The translations under genes were made by a program, and so were the position numbers. From Pseudomonas mohnii (GTDB taxonomy: Bacteria; Pseudomonadota; Gammaproteobacteria; Pseudomonadales; Pseudomonadaceae), in assembly GCF_900105115.1 (NCBI RefSeq), contig NZ_FNRV01000001.1, forward strand, positions 3,829,501-3,893,500: a stretch of 64,000 bases of DNA, written 5' to 3'. Shown here in pieces: positions 42,715-52,007 of the stretch. The notes under the pieces were generated by a model. That model was not told the origin of the DNA. It worked only from the letters and a program-made list of their open reading frames with translations, and ran no database searches. Numbering within the stretch: position 1 is the stretch's first letter; every line of letters starts with the position of its first letter.

Positions 42715-43819
42715 TGCGAAAGGCCAGTTGGTCGATGGTCTGAGTGGCGTGCTCGGCTTCTTCGCGGGCCTGGAGGATCACGCCGTGATGGTGCGATTTG
42801 CTGCACACCGGGTCGGCGTTGCTCGCATCACCGGTGAGCATGAACGCCTGGCAGCGACAGCCGCCGAAGTCCTTTTCTTTCTCGTCACAGGAGCGGCAGG
42901 GCTCAGGCATCCAGTCGTAGCCGCGAAAGCGATTGAAGCCGAACGAGTCGTACCAGATGTGCTGCATGCTGTGGTCGCGCACGTTGGGAAACTGAACCGG
43001 CAGTTGTCGGGCGCCGTGACAGGGCAGTGCGGTTCCGTCCGGGGTGACCGTCAGAAAAATACTGCCCCAGCCGTTCATGCAGGCTTTCGGGCGTTCTTCG
43101 TAATAGTCCGGGGTGACGAAAATCAGCTTGCACGGATGACCTTCGGCTTCGAGTTTTGCCCGGTATTCGTTGGTGATGCGTTCGGCGCGCACCAGTTGCT
43201 CTTTGGTCGGCAACAGGCCGACGCGGTTGAGCTGCGCCCAGCCGTAGAACTGGCAAGTGGCGAGTTCGACGAAGTCCGCTTCCAGCGCAATGCACAGCTC
43301 GATGATGCGGTCGATCTGGTCGATGTTGTGCCGATGGGTCACGAAGTTGAGCACCATCGGATAGCCGTGGGCCTTCACCGCGCGGGCCATTTCGAGCTTC
43401 TGCGCGAAGGCCTTTTTCGACCCGGCCAGCAGGTTGTTCACCTGCTCGTCGCTGGCCTGGAAGCTGATCTGGATGTGATCGAGGCCGGCCTTTTTGAAAT
43501 CGGTGATTTTCTGCTCGGTCAGACCGATGCCGGAGGTGATCAGGTTGGTGTAGAAGCCCAGCTTGCGCGCCTCGGCAATGAGCTCGGCGAGGTCCTGGCG
43601 CACCAGCGGTTCGCCGCCGGAGAAACCCAGTTGTGCCGCGCCCATCTCCCGGGCCTCGCGAAATACCTTGATCCACTGCTCGGTGCTCAGCTCCTCGCCC
43701 TGCTTAGCGAAATCCAGAGGATTGGAACAGTACGGGCATTGCAGCGGGCAGCGGTAGGTCAGCTCGGCGAGCAGCCACAGTGGCAGACCAACCTCAGGCT
43801 TGGGCGGCAGATCAGTCAA
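42680..43819 (-). CDS. pqqE: PqqA peptide cyclase (radical SAM)
   Basis: 379 residues from TTG at 43819, whose bases overlap the pqqD stop (TTGACTGA); a GTG at 43840 is the alternative. Radical SAM CxxxCxxC at Cys24/28/31 (CPLQCPYC), [14 protein letters not shown], and a Cys-rich SPASM end ([19 protein letters not shown]) for auxiliary Fe-S clusters. It forms the C-C bond between Glu and Tyr of PqqA while the peptide is held by PqqD. Coupled translation with pqqD fits their complex. Confidence 0.95.
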   Translation of the reverse strand: MTDLPPKPEVGLPLWLLAELTYRCPLQCPYCSNPLDFAKQGEELSTEQWIKVFREAREMGAAQLGFSGGEPLVRQDLAELIAEARKLGFYTNLITSGIGLTEQKITDFKKAGLDHIQISFQASDEQVNNLLAGSKKAFAQKLEMARAVKAHGYPMVLNFVTHRHNIDQIDRIIELCIALEADFVELATCQFYGWAQLNRVGLLPTKEQLVRAERITNEYRAKLEAEGHPCKLIFVTPDYYEERPKACMNGWGSIFLTVTPDGTALPCHGARQLPVQFPNVRDHSMQHIWYDSFGFNRFRGYDWMPEPCRSCDEKEKDFGGCRCQAFMLTGDASNADPVCSKSHHHGVILQAREEAEHATQTIDQLAFRNERNSRLIAKS

Positions 43820-44087
43820 GGGTGATCCAGTGCTGCGCACGGGCAACCTCCATGAATTGCTCGATGTCGTCCGCGAGCTCGGGCACGCCGGGGAACTGGT
43901 TGTCGAGCTCATTGATGATCGCCGCGACATCGCGCTGGCCATCGATCAAGCCACCGATCAGCGCGGCGCTTTCATTGAGTTTGATCATGCCTTCGGGGTA
44001 CAGCAGTACGTGGCCTTTCTGCGCCGGTTCGTACTGGAAGCGGTAGCCGGGTCGCCAGGTCGGGGTCTTGCTGCGATCGAAACTCAT
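43812..44087 (-). CDS. pqqD: PqqA-binding chaperone PqqD
   Basis: 91 residues, ATG at 44087 overlapping the pqqC stop by four bases. RRE-type small winged domain: [35 protein letters not shown], then [18 protein letters not shown]. Binds the PqqA precursor and presents it to PqqE. The stop is read through in another frame as the start of pqqE. Confidence 0.95.
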   Translation of the reverse strand: MSFDRSKTPTWRPGYRFQYEPAQKGHVLLYPEGMIKLNESAALIGGLIDGQRDVAAIINELDNQFPGVPELADDIEQFMEVARAQHWITLD

Positions 44088-44836
44088 AAGGTGATTCCTT
44101 TATGCCAGACCCGTTGTTCGGTCACGCTGTGATACGGCGGGCGCTTGAGTTCGTAAGCCATGCTCATGGCATCGAGCATGCTCCAAAGAATGTCCAGTTT
44201 GAACTGGAGAATTTCCAGCATGCGCTCCTGGCCTTCGCGCGTTGTGTAGTGCTGCAAGGTGATGGCCAGGCCGTGTTCGACATCGCGGCGAGCCTGACCC
44301 AGGCGCGTGCGGAAATATTCGTAGCCGGCCGGGTCGATCCACGGGTAATGCTGCGGCCAGCTGTCCAGGCGCGACTGGTGGATCTGCGGCGCGAACAGTT
44401 CGGTCAGCGAGCTGCTGGCGGCTTCCTGCCAACGGGCGCGGCGGGCGAAGTTGACGTAGGCGTCCACGGCGAAACGCACGCCGGGCAGTACCAGTTCCTG
44501 GGAGCGCAGTTGATCCGGGTCGAGGCCGACGGCCTGACCGAGGCGCAGCCAGGCTTCGATGCCGCCGTCCTCGCCGGGTGCACCGTCATGGTCGAGCAGG
44601 CGTTGAATCCACTCGCGACGGATTTCGCGGTCCGGGCAGTTGGCCAGAATGGCGGCGTCCTTGAGCGGGATGTTCACCTGATAGTAAAAGCGATTGGCGA
44701 CCCAGCCCTGAATCTGCTCGCGGGTCGCCCGGCCTTCATACATCGCCACGTGGTACGGGTGCTGGATGTGGTAATAGGCACCCTTGGCGCGCAGGGCGGC
44801 TTCGAATTCGGCGGGGGACATCGGGGTGTCGGTCAT
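44084..44836 (-). CDS. pqqC: Pyrroloquinoline-quinone synthase
   Basis: 250 residues, ATG at 44836. Helical haem-oxygenase-like fold with family motifs [59 protein letters not shown] and [17 protein letters not shown]. It performs the final cofactor-free ring closure and eight-electron oxidation by oxygen to PQQ. It is separated from pqqB by 139 bases containing a long REP palindrome, the only sizeable gap among pqqB to pqqE. Confidence 0.96.
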   Translation of the reverse strand: MTDTPMSPAEFEAALRAKGAYYHIQHPYHVAMYEGRATREQIQGWVANRFYYQVNIPLKDAAILANCPDREIRREWIQRLLDHDGAPGEDGGIEAWLRLGQAVGLDPDQLRSQELVLPGVRFAVDAYVNFARRARWQEAASSSLTELFAPQIHQSRLDSWPQHYPWIDPAGYEYFRTRLGQARRDVEHGLAITLQHYTTREGQERMLEILQFKLDILWSMLDAMSMAYELKRPPYHSVTEQRVWHKGITL

Positions 44837-44887
44837 TGCGGTTCTCCGGGGGCAACCGATGGATTCTGTGGTGTCTGCACCGGCCTC

Positions 44888-44951
44888 ATCGCCAGCAGGC
44901 TGGCTCCCACAGTGATCGCGTTCCCTCTGTGGGAGCCAGCCTGCTGGCGAT
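44888..44951. repeat. Long REP palindrome between pqqB and pqqC
   Basis: Perfect 25-base arms (44888-44912 and 44927-44951; left arm begins ATCGCCAGCAGGCTGG) around a 14-base loop. In the operon mRNA this would be a very stable hairpin between pqqB and pqqC. Confidence 0.85.
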
Positions 44952-44975
44952 GGACCGCGCAGCGGTCTCGGTTAC

Positions 44976-45887
44976 TTACAAAACAATACTCATGCCGTCA
45001 TACGCCACTTCAACCTGGCGCCGATCCAGTTCCGCGCGTTGCGGCGAATCTTCATCGAGAATCGGGTTGGTGTTGTTGATGTGGATAAGGACTTTGCGCT
45101 GCGTGGGCAGTTGCTCCAGTACTTCGAGCATGCCGCCGGGGCCATTCTGCGCCAGGTGACCCATTTCCCGCCCGGTGCGGGTGCCGACGCCACGGCGCTG
45201 CATTTCGTCGTCGTCCCACAGCGTGCCGTCCACCAGCAGGCAATCGCTGCCGGCCATGATCTCCAGCAACGGCGCATCGACCTTGCCCAGGCCCGGTGCG
45301 TAGAACAGTTTGCCGCCCGTGTTGATGTCTTCAACGATCAGGCCGATGTTGTCCCCAGGGTGCGGGTCGAAGCGATGGGGTGAGTAGGGCGGCGCGGCGC
45401 TACGCAGCGGCAGCGGGGTGAAGCGCAGGTTGGGGCAGGCGGGGACGCTGAAGCTCTGATCGAGTTCGATGCGGTTCCAGGTCAGGCCGCCATTCCAGTG
45501 GGTCAGCATGTTGAACAGCGGGAAACCGCTGCTCAGGTCTTCGTGGACCATGTCCGTGCACCAGACCTGATGCGGACACCCTTCACGCAGCATGAGCAGG
45601 CCGGTGGTGTGGTCGATCTGGCTGTCCATCAGAATGATCGCGCCGATCCCGGTATCACGCAGGGCGCGGCCGGGTTGCATCGGGGCGAAGCTCTGGAGCT
45701 GGGCGCGGATGTCCGGCGAGGTGTTGCACAGCACCCAATTGACCCCGTCATCGGAAATCGCGATCGACGATTGAGTGCGCGCCCTGGCATTCAGGCTACC
45801 GTCGCGAAAACCTGCGCAGTTCGCGCAGTTGCAGTTCCATTGGGGGAAACCGCCGCCAGCGGCGGATCCCAGGATCTGGACAAACAT
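44976..45887 (-). CDS. pqqB: PQQ biosynthesis hydroxylase PqqB
   Basis: 303 residues from ATG at 45887 with GGGAG upstream. Metallo-beta-lactamase fold: [23 protein letters not shown] at the start (family Cys motif for an extra zinc), [15 protein letters not shown], and [12 protein letters not shown]. It hydroxylates the Tyr-derived ring of the cross-linked PqqA fragment. Preceded by an intra-operon terminator after pqqA. Confidence 0.95.
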   Translation of the reverse strand: MFVQILGSAAGGGFPQWNCNCANCAGFRDGSLNARARTQSSIAISDDGVNWVLCNTSPDIRAQLQSFAPMQPGRALRDTGIGAIILMDSQIDHTTGLLMLREGCPHQVWCTDMVHEDLSSGFPLFNMLTHWNGGLTWNRIELDQSFSVPACPNLRFTPLPLRSAAPPYSPHRFDPHPGDNIGLIVEDINTGGKLFYAPGLGKVDAPLLEIMAGSDCLLVDGTLWDDDEMQRRGVGTRTGREMGHLAQNGPGGMLEVLEQLPTQRKVLIHINNTNPILDEDSPQRAELDRRQVEVAYDGMSIVL

Positions 45888-45920
45888 GGAGGCTCCCATC
45901 ATTCAACAGCTGAAAATAAA

Positions 45921-45944
45921 AACGCCTCGGCAAACCGAGGCGTT
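45921..45944 (-). terminator. Internal terminator/attenuator between pqqA and pqqB
   Basis: Minus strand: AACGCCTCGG - TTTG - CCGAGGCGTT followed by TTTATTTT. A perfect 10-base stem and U-rich tail, placed 30-53 bases after the pqqA stop. It should end most transcripts after pqqA and let a fraction continue into pqqB. Confidence 0.85.
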
Positions 45945-45973
45945 GGACCGCATGTTCTGCCTGGCGGCAGGAC

Positions 45974-46048
45974 TCAACGGCTGGCGAAGTACATGGTGAC
46001 TTCAAAGCCGATACGCAGGTCGGTGTAAGCAGGTTTGGACCAGGACAT
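45974..46048 (-). CDS. pqqA: PQQ precursor peptide PqqA
   Basis: 24 residues, MSWSKPAYTDLRIGFEVTMY then FASR and stop; too short for ordinary gene finders. Start ATG at 46048 with GGAG upstream. Glu16 and Tyr20 (E-V-T-M-Y) are the residues cross-linked and built into PQQ. The peptide must be made in large excess, which fits the terminator directly downstream. Confidence 0.97.
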   Translation of the reverse strand: MSWSKPAYTDLRIGFEVTMYFASR

Positions 46049-46160
46049 GGGAGCGCTCCTTCAGGTGATGGGACAGTTGAGATCTATACATATAGTCCAC
46101 CTCCAGCAGGAGATGTTCAGATAGTTAGGCAGCTATGTTACTTAAAATTTCACAATAATT

Positions 46161-46193
46161 GGCCGCAAATGTTCGAAAAAGTTAATTGCGGCC
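46161..46193 (-). terminator. Hairpin between pqqF and pqqA
   Basis: GGCCGCAA - 17 bases - TTGCGGCC, just after the pqqF stop and followed on the minus strand by an AT-rich stretch without a clean T-run. Probable 3' structure of pqqF; the pqqA promoter should lie in the AT-rich 46050-46160 but I cannot place it with confidence. Confidence 0.45.
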
Positions 46194-46203
46194 TCAGTAA
46201 CGA

Positions 46204-48621
46204 TCATTTTGTCACTTGCCAGGGCGAACCGGGGCAACTCCCGTTGGACAGGCAGCGCCAGCCGCCTTCGGCCTGTTTCAGGCGTTGGGCAGCGGCGATG
46301 AGTGTCGGTCGATCAACCAGCAGAATTGCCTGGGGCAGTTGACTCAGATAATCCGACGAGCGGCCCGCCAGTTTGCCCTGCCACAGCAGTTCGGCCGCTT
46401 GGGCGTCGGGCAACACGGTACTGGCGAATTGGTCGGCCAGGGTCTGGCGCAGGGCGATGAAACTCTCGTCATCGATGTCCCGGATCATCGGCGGTAACCC
46501 GTCCAGGAACTGCTCGATGTGTTGCAGCAGGTCGACCGGCTCGACACTTGGCGATTGCACACCGAATAGCAGTCCAGTCTGCCCGTGCATCTGGCGCAAG
46601 GCACTGAACACCGCATAGCCGAGTTGCAACTCCACCCGCAGGCGCTGGTAGAACGGCGTCTGGCAGACGTGTGCCAGCAGGCGCCACGCGGCTTCGTCAG
46701 CGATCGCGTTCGCGGATGGGCAGAACAGCAGCAACGCGTGTTCGCTGGTGCCGGTATCGATGGTGCTCCACAGAGGTTGCGGCTGGCTCGATGGCGGCGG
46801 TGTCAGCTGACTGTCCGGCGTGCCGGGGATGCGGCTCAATGCCACGCCCATGGCCGCTTGGGTCTGTACCGACAGGCCTATCGCCAGGCCATCCCAGCGG
46901 GCGCTTGACCAGAGTTGTTGCAGATCATCCGAGAGTGCGCAGGGCTCGAGGCAGCAACCGGGCAGCGCCTTGAGCAGCTGCCGAATGGGCATCAAGGCTG
47001 ATTCATCCTGCGAACCGTCGATTTCAGGTTTCGCCAGCGCTTTCAGCACATGCTCCAGTACAACGGGCATCGGCTCCTGCAGTCCGGTCATCTTAAGCAA
47101 CCATTCATTGCCCGAGGCGTTGAACGAGACATCCACACCCGCTTGCCGCGCCTCCTCGCGCAATGGCTGCAGATAATTGTCCAGACCCGATTGCAGGAGA
47201 GTGCCCGGTGCCGCATCAAGACGCCAACGCAGATACACGGCCCCTTGTGCACCGCTGTCCGACAACGCCTGGCTGAACTGCATGGGCGAGCGTTCGCGAC
47301 GAGTGCGCGAGCGATCCTGGGCAAAGGTGCGCAGGCCACGGTGGGCGCTGGTCTGGCCACGAATCAAGCCGGCGTTGGGGGCAGGCGCATCGGAGCGCAG
47401 GAAGGGATTGGGAGTCGGCAGTTGCCATTGGCCGCTGAAGTTATCCACAGCGCCGATTTGATTCAGCACGTGCCTGAGGGCCGTCGCACCCTGTTCGGAT
47501 AACCCGGCTTCGAGTTGTTCGCTGTCCAGTCGGGCCAGTTGCAGGGCTGTGGCGACGTGCTGCTGGCATTGCAGCAGGGCGGCGTATTCGGTGCTCAACG
47601 CGCTCCAGTCTTGCCGGGCGAAAAAGCCCAGCCAATCCAGCAACTGCTCGCGAATCGCCGTTGAAGGTGCACTGGCACTCAGCGTGAATTCAATATGCAA
47701 CAAGGCTTGCCCGGCAAATTGATACAGCGGCGCCGCTTTCAGGTGGGTGGCCCAGCCCCGGTCGCGTAAACCGGCCAGCAGCCCGCCGGGCTTGGCGCTG
47801 TTCAGCCAGTGGCACAGGAACGCCAACGCGTCAGCCGATGAGTCGGGCAGTGCTTCGAGGGCGAACAACTGATGCAGGCGATGGGCGTCCACCTGTTGAT
47901 AACGGTTGTCGGCAGTGCCCATCAGCGGCGCAGGCGCTTGTTGGGTGATCGTTTCGCCTGCGGGTATGGCATCAGCGAAAGCCTGGGCCAGCGCTTTCAA
48001 CTCTTCCAGACTTTGCGGACCCGCCAGGCTCAGCGTCATCTGTCCGGCTTGATAGAAGCGCTGATAAAAATCCTGCAAGGCGTGCTGAAACTCCGGCTGC
48101 GATACCGGAAGGCTGTCGCGGTTGCCGGCGTGAAAGCCGCGCAATGGATGCGTTTCACTCAGCCCGTTGAACAGCGCCAGTTGCTGTTGGGCCGTGGCGT
48201 CCTTGGACCAGGCGATAAACTCGGCCTGCAGCACTTCTCTTTCGCGCTGCTGATCGTCCGGATTCATGCGCGGGTGAGCGAGCATGTCTGACAGACGCTC
48301 CAGCCCACCGGCCAATGCCTGCGTTGGCAATTCGAAGAAGTAGTCGGTGGTGCGCTCATTGGTGCGCGCGTTGACCTGCCCACCATGACCCTGGACGTAG
48401 GCCATCAACCCCTGGTCCGCAGGAAACCGATCGGTGTGCAGAAACAGCAGATGCTCGAGAAAGTGCGCCAGGCCGGGCCAGGCCAGCGGCACATCGTGGC
48501 TGCCCGCGGCGACTCGCAACGCCGCTGCGCAGCGCTTCAAATCCGGCGCATGACGCAGCGTCACCCGCAGACCGTTGGCCAGGGTTTCAGAAGGGGGGCG
48601 AGGGTGATTCAGCGCAGGCAT
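46204..48621 (-). CDS. pqqF: PQQ biosynthesis M16 metalloprotease PqqF
   Basis: 805 residues from ATG at 48621 with GGAAG seven bases upstream (a GTG lies six bases earlier). Pitrilysin-type zinc site HFLEH at 53-57 (inverted HxxEH) in LAHFLEHLLFLHTDRFPADQ, with the downstream Glu in QREREVLQAEF. Four M16 repeats expected, the last ones inactive. It cuts PqqA around the cross-linked Glu-Tyr pair. Located upstream of pqqA on the same strand, separate hairpin between them. Confidence 0.93.
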   Translation of the reverse strand: MPALNHPRPPSETLANGLRVTLRHAPDLKRCAAALRVAAGSHDVPLAWPGLAHFLEHLLFLHTDRFPADQGLMAYVQGHGGQVNARTNERTTDYFFELPTQALAGGLERLSDMLAHPRMNPDDQQREREVLQAEFIAWSKDATAQQQLALFNGLSETHPLRGFHAGNRDSLPVSQPEFQHALQDFYQRFYQAGQMTLSLAGPQSLEELKALAQAFADAIPAGETITQQAPAPLMGTADNRYQQVDAHRLHQLFALEALPDSSADALAFLCHWLNSAKPGGLLAGLRDRGWATHLKAAPLYQFAGQALLHIEFTLSASAPSTAIREQLLDWLGFFARQDWSALSTEYAALLQCQQHVATALQLARLDSEQLEAGLSEQGATALRHVLNQIGAVDNFSGQWQLPTPNPFLRSDAPAPNAGLIRGQTSAHRGLRTFAQDRSRTRRERSPMQFSQALSDSGAQGAVYLRWRLDAAPGTLLQSGLDNYLQPLREEARQAGVDVSFNASGNEWLLKMTGLQEPMPVVLEHVLKALAKPEIDGSQDESALMPIRQLLKALPGCCLEPCALSDDLQQLWSSARWDGLAIGLSVQTQAAMGVALSRIPGTPDSQLTPPPSSQPQPLWSTIDTGTSEHALLLFCPSANAIADEAAWRLLAHVCQTPFYQRLRVELQLGYAVFSALRQMHGQTGLLFGVQSPSVEPVDLLQHIEQFLDGLPPMIRDIDDESFIALRQTLADQFASTVLPDAQAAELLWQGKLAGRSSDYLSQLPQAILLVDRPTLIAAAQRLKQAEGGWRCLSNGSCPGSPWQVTK

Positions 48622-48659
48622 GGGCACTTCCAGAACAGTGAAGTGCCAATGCTAGCGGA

Positions 48660-49454
48660 TTAGTGCTTGTTCAGCGCGCCGTAAAGCTCGGGGCGGCGAT
48701 CGAGGAGGTAGCGATTGGCGGCGCGGGAATCGACCATCAACTGACGATCCAGCTCACCGACGATCAATGTCTCATCAAGGCCGGCCTGAGCGATGCGGCT
48801 GCCGTCCGGTGCGGCGATGCTGCTCTGGCCGCAGTAGTGGATGTCGCCTTCGTGCCCGCAGTAGTTGGCGTAGGCCACGTAACACTGGTTTTCAAAGGCG
48901 CGGGCGCGGACGGTGACATCCGCGATGAAATCGAAGGGGATCATGTTCGCCGTCGGCACCAGGATCAGCTCGGCGCCTTCGAGGGCCAGGCGTCGGGCAT
49001 TTTCCGGAAACTCCAGGTCGTAGCAGATCAGGAAGCCGATCTTCCAGCCGTTCAGTTCAACGACCGGAAAATCGTTGGTGCCGGGGCTGAACATCGAGCG
49101 GTCGAGGTCGCCGAACAGGTGCGTCTTGCGGTAGTTGCACAGGCGTTCGCCATTGGCGTCGATCAACTGCACGGCGTTGTAGATCTGCCCGTCCTCGGTG
49201 CGTTCGGGATAGCCATACAAGATGGCGATCCCGGCCGCCTTGGCGATGCGCGCGACCTGTTGCGCCGACTCACCGTTGTACACCTCCGCCAGCACGCTGA
49301 CGGCATCGACGCCAATGTTGTAGCCAGTCAGGAACATCTCCGGCAGCACCAGCAAATCGGCGCCTTTAGCCTCCAGCGCAAGCTGGTGCAAGCGTTGCAG
49401 GTTGCCGGCAACCTCCAGGGGCAACGGTGGACATTGGTAAAGGGCTACGCGCAT
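48660..49454 (-). CDS. davA: 5-aminopentanamidase (nitrilase family)
   Basis: 264 residues. Nitrilase triad Glu39 (LVLPEMFLTGYN), Lys110 (NYRKTHLFGDLD), Cys144 (FLICYDLEFPEN). It hydrolyses 5-aminopentanamide to 5-aminovalerate, second step of the lysine delta-aminovalerate pathway. ATG at 49454 with AGGAA upstream, 12 bases after davB, so the two form an operon. Length and context match DavA of P. putida. Confidence 0.93.
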   Translation of the reverse strand: MRVALYQCPPLPLEVAGNLQRLHQLALEAKGADLLVLPEMFLTGYNIGVDAVSVLAEVYNGESAQQVARIAKAAGIAILYGYPERTEDGQIYNAVQLIDANGERLCNYRKTHLFGDLDRSMFSPGTNDFPVVELNGWKIGFLICYDLEFPENARRLALEGAELILVPTANMIPFDFIADVTVRARAFENQCYVAYANYCGHEGDIHYCGQSSIAAPDGSRIAQAGLDETLIVGELDRQLMVDSRAANRYLLDRRPELYGALNKH

Positions 49455-49466
49455 TTCGGATTCCTC

Positions 49467-51149
49467 TTACTCGGGCAGGGCGATCGGTCCGATCTCGTTG
49501 AACACATCACCTGGACCCGGATTCTCGGCGTGAGTTGCACCGCCGAAGTGTTTCATGATCCCCCATACCGCGTTGAGCGACGTCTGCACCGCGCCTTCGA
49601 CCCAGGCAGGCGTCCACGAAACATCGTCACCGGCAATGAAGATCCCGCGCTGTTCTGCTGGCATGTCTTCCTGCATGAAGTGCGCGTACATGCGCTGGTT
49701 GTAGCGGTAGTGGCCGGGCAGGGCGCCTTTGAAGGCACCGAGGAAATGCGGGTCGGCTTCCCAGGACACGGTGATTGGATCGCCGATGATGCGCGCGGCG
49801 ATGTCGACTTTCGGGTAGATCTTTTTCAGTGCATCCAGCGCCAGCTTCACGCGTTTTTCCACCGGGTGCGGGAGCATTTTCAGCGCATCGCTCATCCACG
49901 AGTACGACAGGCAAATCACCCCCGGCTTGTCGTCGCCGTTGTCGAACAGGTAGGTGCCACGGGTCAGGCGATCGGTGAGGGTCATGCTCATCAGGTCGCG
50001 GCCGGTTTCCGGGTCCTTGTCCTTCCAGAACGGACGGTCGACCATCACGAAGGTTTTCGACGATTGCATGTAGCGGGTACGGTCCAGGGCCATCCACATC
50101 TTTTGCGAGAACAGGGTTTCGTCGCATTCGATCTGGGTGGTCAGCAGCCAGCTCTGGCAGGTGGTCAGCACCGCGGCATATTCGCGGGTGTCGCCGTTGT
50201 TGTCGGTCACCGCAAAACGGCCACCGGGGGCGTGGGCGATTTTTTTCACGCCGGAGCGCGGGGCGCCCCGGTGCAACGATTTAAGGCTGGTGCCTTCAGG
50301 CCAGTGCACGCAACGTTCCGGCACATGACGCCAGATCCCTTGCGGTACTTGCTCGACACCACCGACCACCAGGTGCTGGTGGTCGTCGCAGTTGGTCATG
50401 ACTACGCGGAAGATTTCCAGCATCGAGTTCGGGAAGTCCGAGTCCCAGCCGCCGGTGCCGAAACCGACCTGGCCGAACACTTCACGGTGATGGAACGACA
50501 ACTTGGCGAATGCCTTGGACGTGGCGACGAAGTCGTAGAACGTGCGGTCGTCCCACAGTGGCACCAGGGTATTCCACAGTTCCTTGAGGCGTGGCACATC
50601 GCGGTCGCGAATGGCCTGCTGGATTTCGCCGAAGCGCGAGCCGTCTTCCAAGGCATCGGCCCAGGCGTCAGCGACTTCCTGGAACAGTGCAGGAAGATCC
50701 GCCAGTTTCTGTGCGTAATGGGTTTGGCCTTCCAGGTCGATCACGGTGCTGCCCGAGGCGGGCGTCAACGGGTTGGGGAAGGGTTTGGTCTCAAGACCGA
50801 GCTTGTCGACATAGTGGTAGAACGCGGTGGACGACACCGGGAAGCGCATACCGCCGAGTTCGGCGACGATGCCATCGGTCCCGTTGAAGGTCTGTGAGCG
50901 CAGGCGGCCGCCCATCTTCGACGCTTCGTAAACCACCGGCTTGAGGCCGAGTTTCATCAGTTCGTAAGCCGCCACCAGCCCGGCGATGCCGGCGCCAACG
51001 ATTGCCACTTCGGCACCATGGTTATGCTCGGGAATACTGCCCAGCCCGGCCGGGTGTTCGATCCAGTCGTCGAAGGCGAAAGGAAAATCCGGGCCAAAAA
51101 TGGTGACTGGCTTTTTACCGTCTGCAGGGTGGCGATTGTTCTTGTTCAT
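49467..51149 (-). CDS. davB: Lysine 2-monooxygenase
   Basis: 560 residues. Flavin amine oxidase: dinucleotide-binding VAIVGAGIAGLVAAYEL at about 48-64 ending in Glu (VVYEAS), GGRLRSQTF, and the C-terminal FAD clamp IFIAGDDVSWTPAWVEGAVQ. Oxidatively decarboxylates L-lysine with oxygen to 5-aminopentanamide. First gene of davBA. An Lrp-type regulator gene lies 221 bases upstream on the same strand. Later steps (davT, davD) are not in the window. Confidence 0.93.
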   Translation of the reverse strand: MNKNNRHPADGKKPVTIFGPDFPFAFDDWIEHPAGLGSIPEHNHGAEVAIVGAGIAGLVAAYELMKLGLKPVVYEASKMGGRLRSQTFNGTDGIVAELGGMRFPVSSTAFYHYVDKLGLETKPFPNPLTPASGSTVIDLEGQTHYAQKLADLPALFQEVADAWADALEDGSRFGEIQQAIRDRDVPRLKELWNTLVPLWDDRTFYDFVATSKAFAKLSFHHREVFGQVGFGTGGWDSDFPNSMLEIFRVVMTNCDDHQHLVVGGVEQVPQGIWRHVPERCVHWPEGTSLKSLHRGAPRSGVKKIAHAPGGRFAVTDNNGDTREYAAVLTTCQSWLLTTQIECDETLFSQKMWMALDRTRYMQSSKTFVMVDRPFWKDKDPETGRDLMSMTLTDRLTRGTYLFDNGDDKPGVICLSYSWMSDALKMLPHPVEKRVKLALDALKKIYPKVDIAARIIGDPITVSWEADPHFLGAFKGALPGHYRYNQRMYAHFMQEDMPAEQRGIFIAGDDVSWTPAWVEGAVQTSLNAVWGIMKHFGGATHAENPGPGDVFNEIGPIALPE

Positions 51150-51307
51150 GGCTGACCTTACTGGCGACCGGACGCAGGGTGCGCGTCTGAGTATAGGAAA
51201 AGATGCCGGCCATTCTAGAGAGCGTAGAACACGTTAATAAGACGCAAAGTGTCGTCGTTTTGCCAGATTAGTGATCAATATGACGATGGTGCTGTGCACA
51301 CTGTCCA

Positions 51308-51334
51308 CTGTGGGAGCGGGCTTGCCCGCGAAGA
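51308..51334. repeat. REP element
   Basis: Single GTGGGAGCGGGCTTGCCCGC copy between the Lrp-type gene and davB. Confidence 0.7.
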
Positions 51335-51370
51335 GGCCCGATCAGACAACGGCTATCTACGGGTGGAACC

Positions 51371-51832
51371 TCAAACCGGCTGCCCCCGATCGATCTTGCT
51401 GCTCAAGATGATCGAGGTCGTGGTCTTCTCCACCCCATCGACACTGCCGATCTGATCCAGCAACTGGTCCAGTTGCTCCGGCGAATCGGTCCGCAGCCAC
51501 GCCACATAATCAAATTCGCCACTTACGGCACACAACTGCTGCACCTGTGCCATGGCGCTCAGGCGTCGCAGCACTTCCTTGCCTGAGCGCGGTTGCACGG
51601 TGATCCCCACGTACGCCTGCAATCCGCCGTCGACCACACGCTGACCCAGGCGAACGCCATAACCGGTAATCACTTTGGCTTTTTCCAGGCGCGCCAATCG
51701 CGAAGTGACGGTGGTGCGCGCGATGCCCAGTTGCCGGGCAAGCATGGCCACGCTTTCGCGGGCGTTGATCTGCAGGGCCGCGATCAGCTGGCGGTCGATT
51801 TCATCAAGAACGGGCGGGCGAGTGTCAGGCAA
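51371..51832 (-). CDS. Lrp/AsnC-family transcriptional regulator
   Basis: 153 residues from TTG at 51832 with GGAG eight bases upstream; the frame extends to 51859. Helix-turn-helix at about 8-60 (EIDRQLIAALQINARESVAM, LGIARTTVTSRLARL), then the RAM ligand-binding domain (VQQLCAVSGEFDYVAWLRT). Upstream of and co-directional with davBA, divergent from the PQQ-dependent dehydrogenase gene. By context it may sense lysine and control davBA, an inference. Confidence 0.88.
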   Translation of the reverse strand: MPDTRPPVLDEIDRQLIAALQINARESVAMLARQLGIARTTVTSRLARLEKAKVITGYGVRLGQRVVDGGLQAYVGITVQPRSGKEVLRRLSAMAQVQQLCAVSGEFDYVAWLRTDSPEQLDQLLDQIGSVDGVEKTTTSIILSSKIDRGQPV

Positions 51833-52007
51833 AGCATCATCTCCAGCGGCACGGATCAATGGGCACGCATGTTACCGCCACATCTCATCGAGCGGATGTT
51901 TGATCTAGGCTCACTACCGTTCATGCCATTTTCACCTGCGACAATTTGCCATAAGTAACTAGGTAGTACATTATTCCGCGCTTGTCACAAATGGGGATAA
52001 TTCCGAC

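Noticed and set aside
42680..43942. Extended PqqE of 420 residues
   Set aside because: The extra N-terminus (Ser/Arg-rich) is the out-of-frame reading of pqqD; TTG at 43819 gives normal length.
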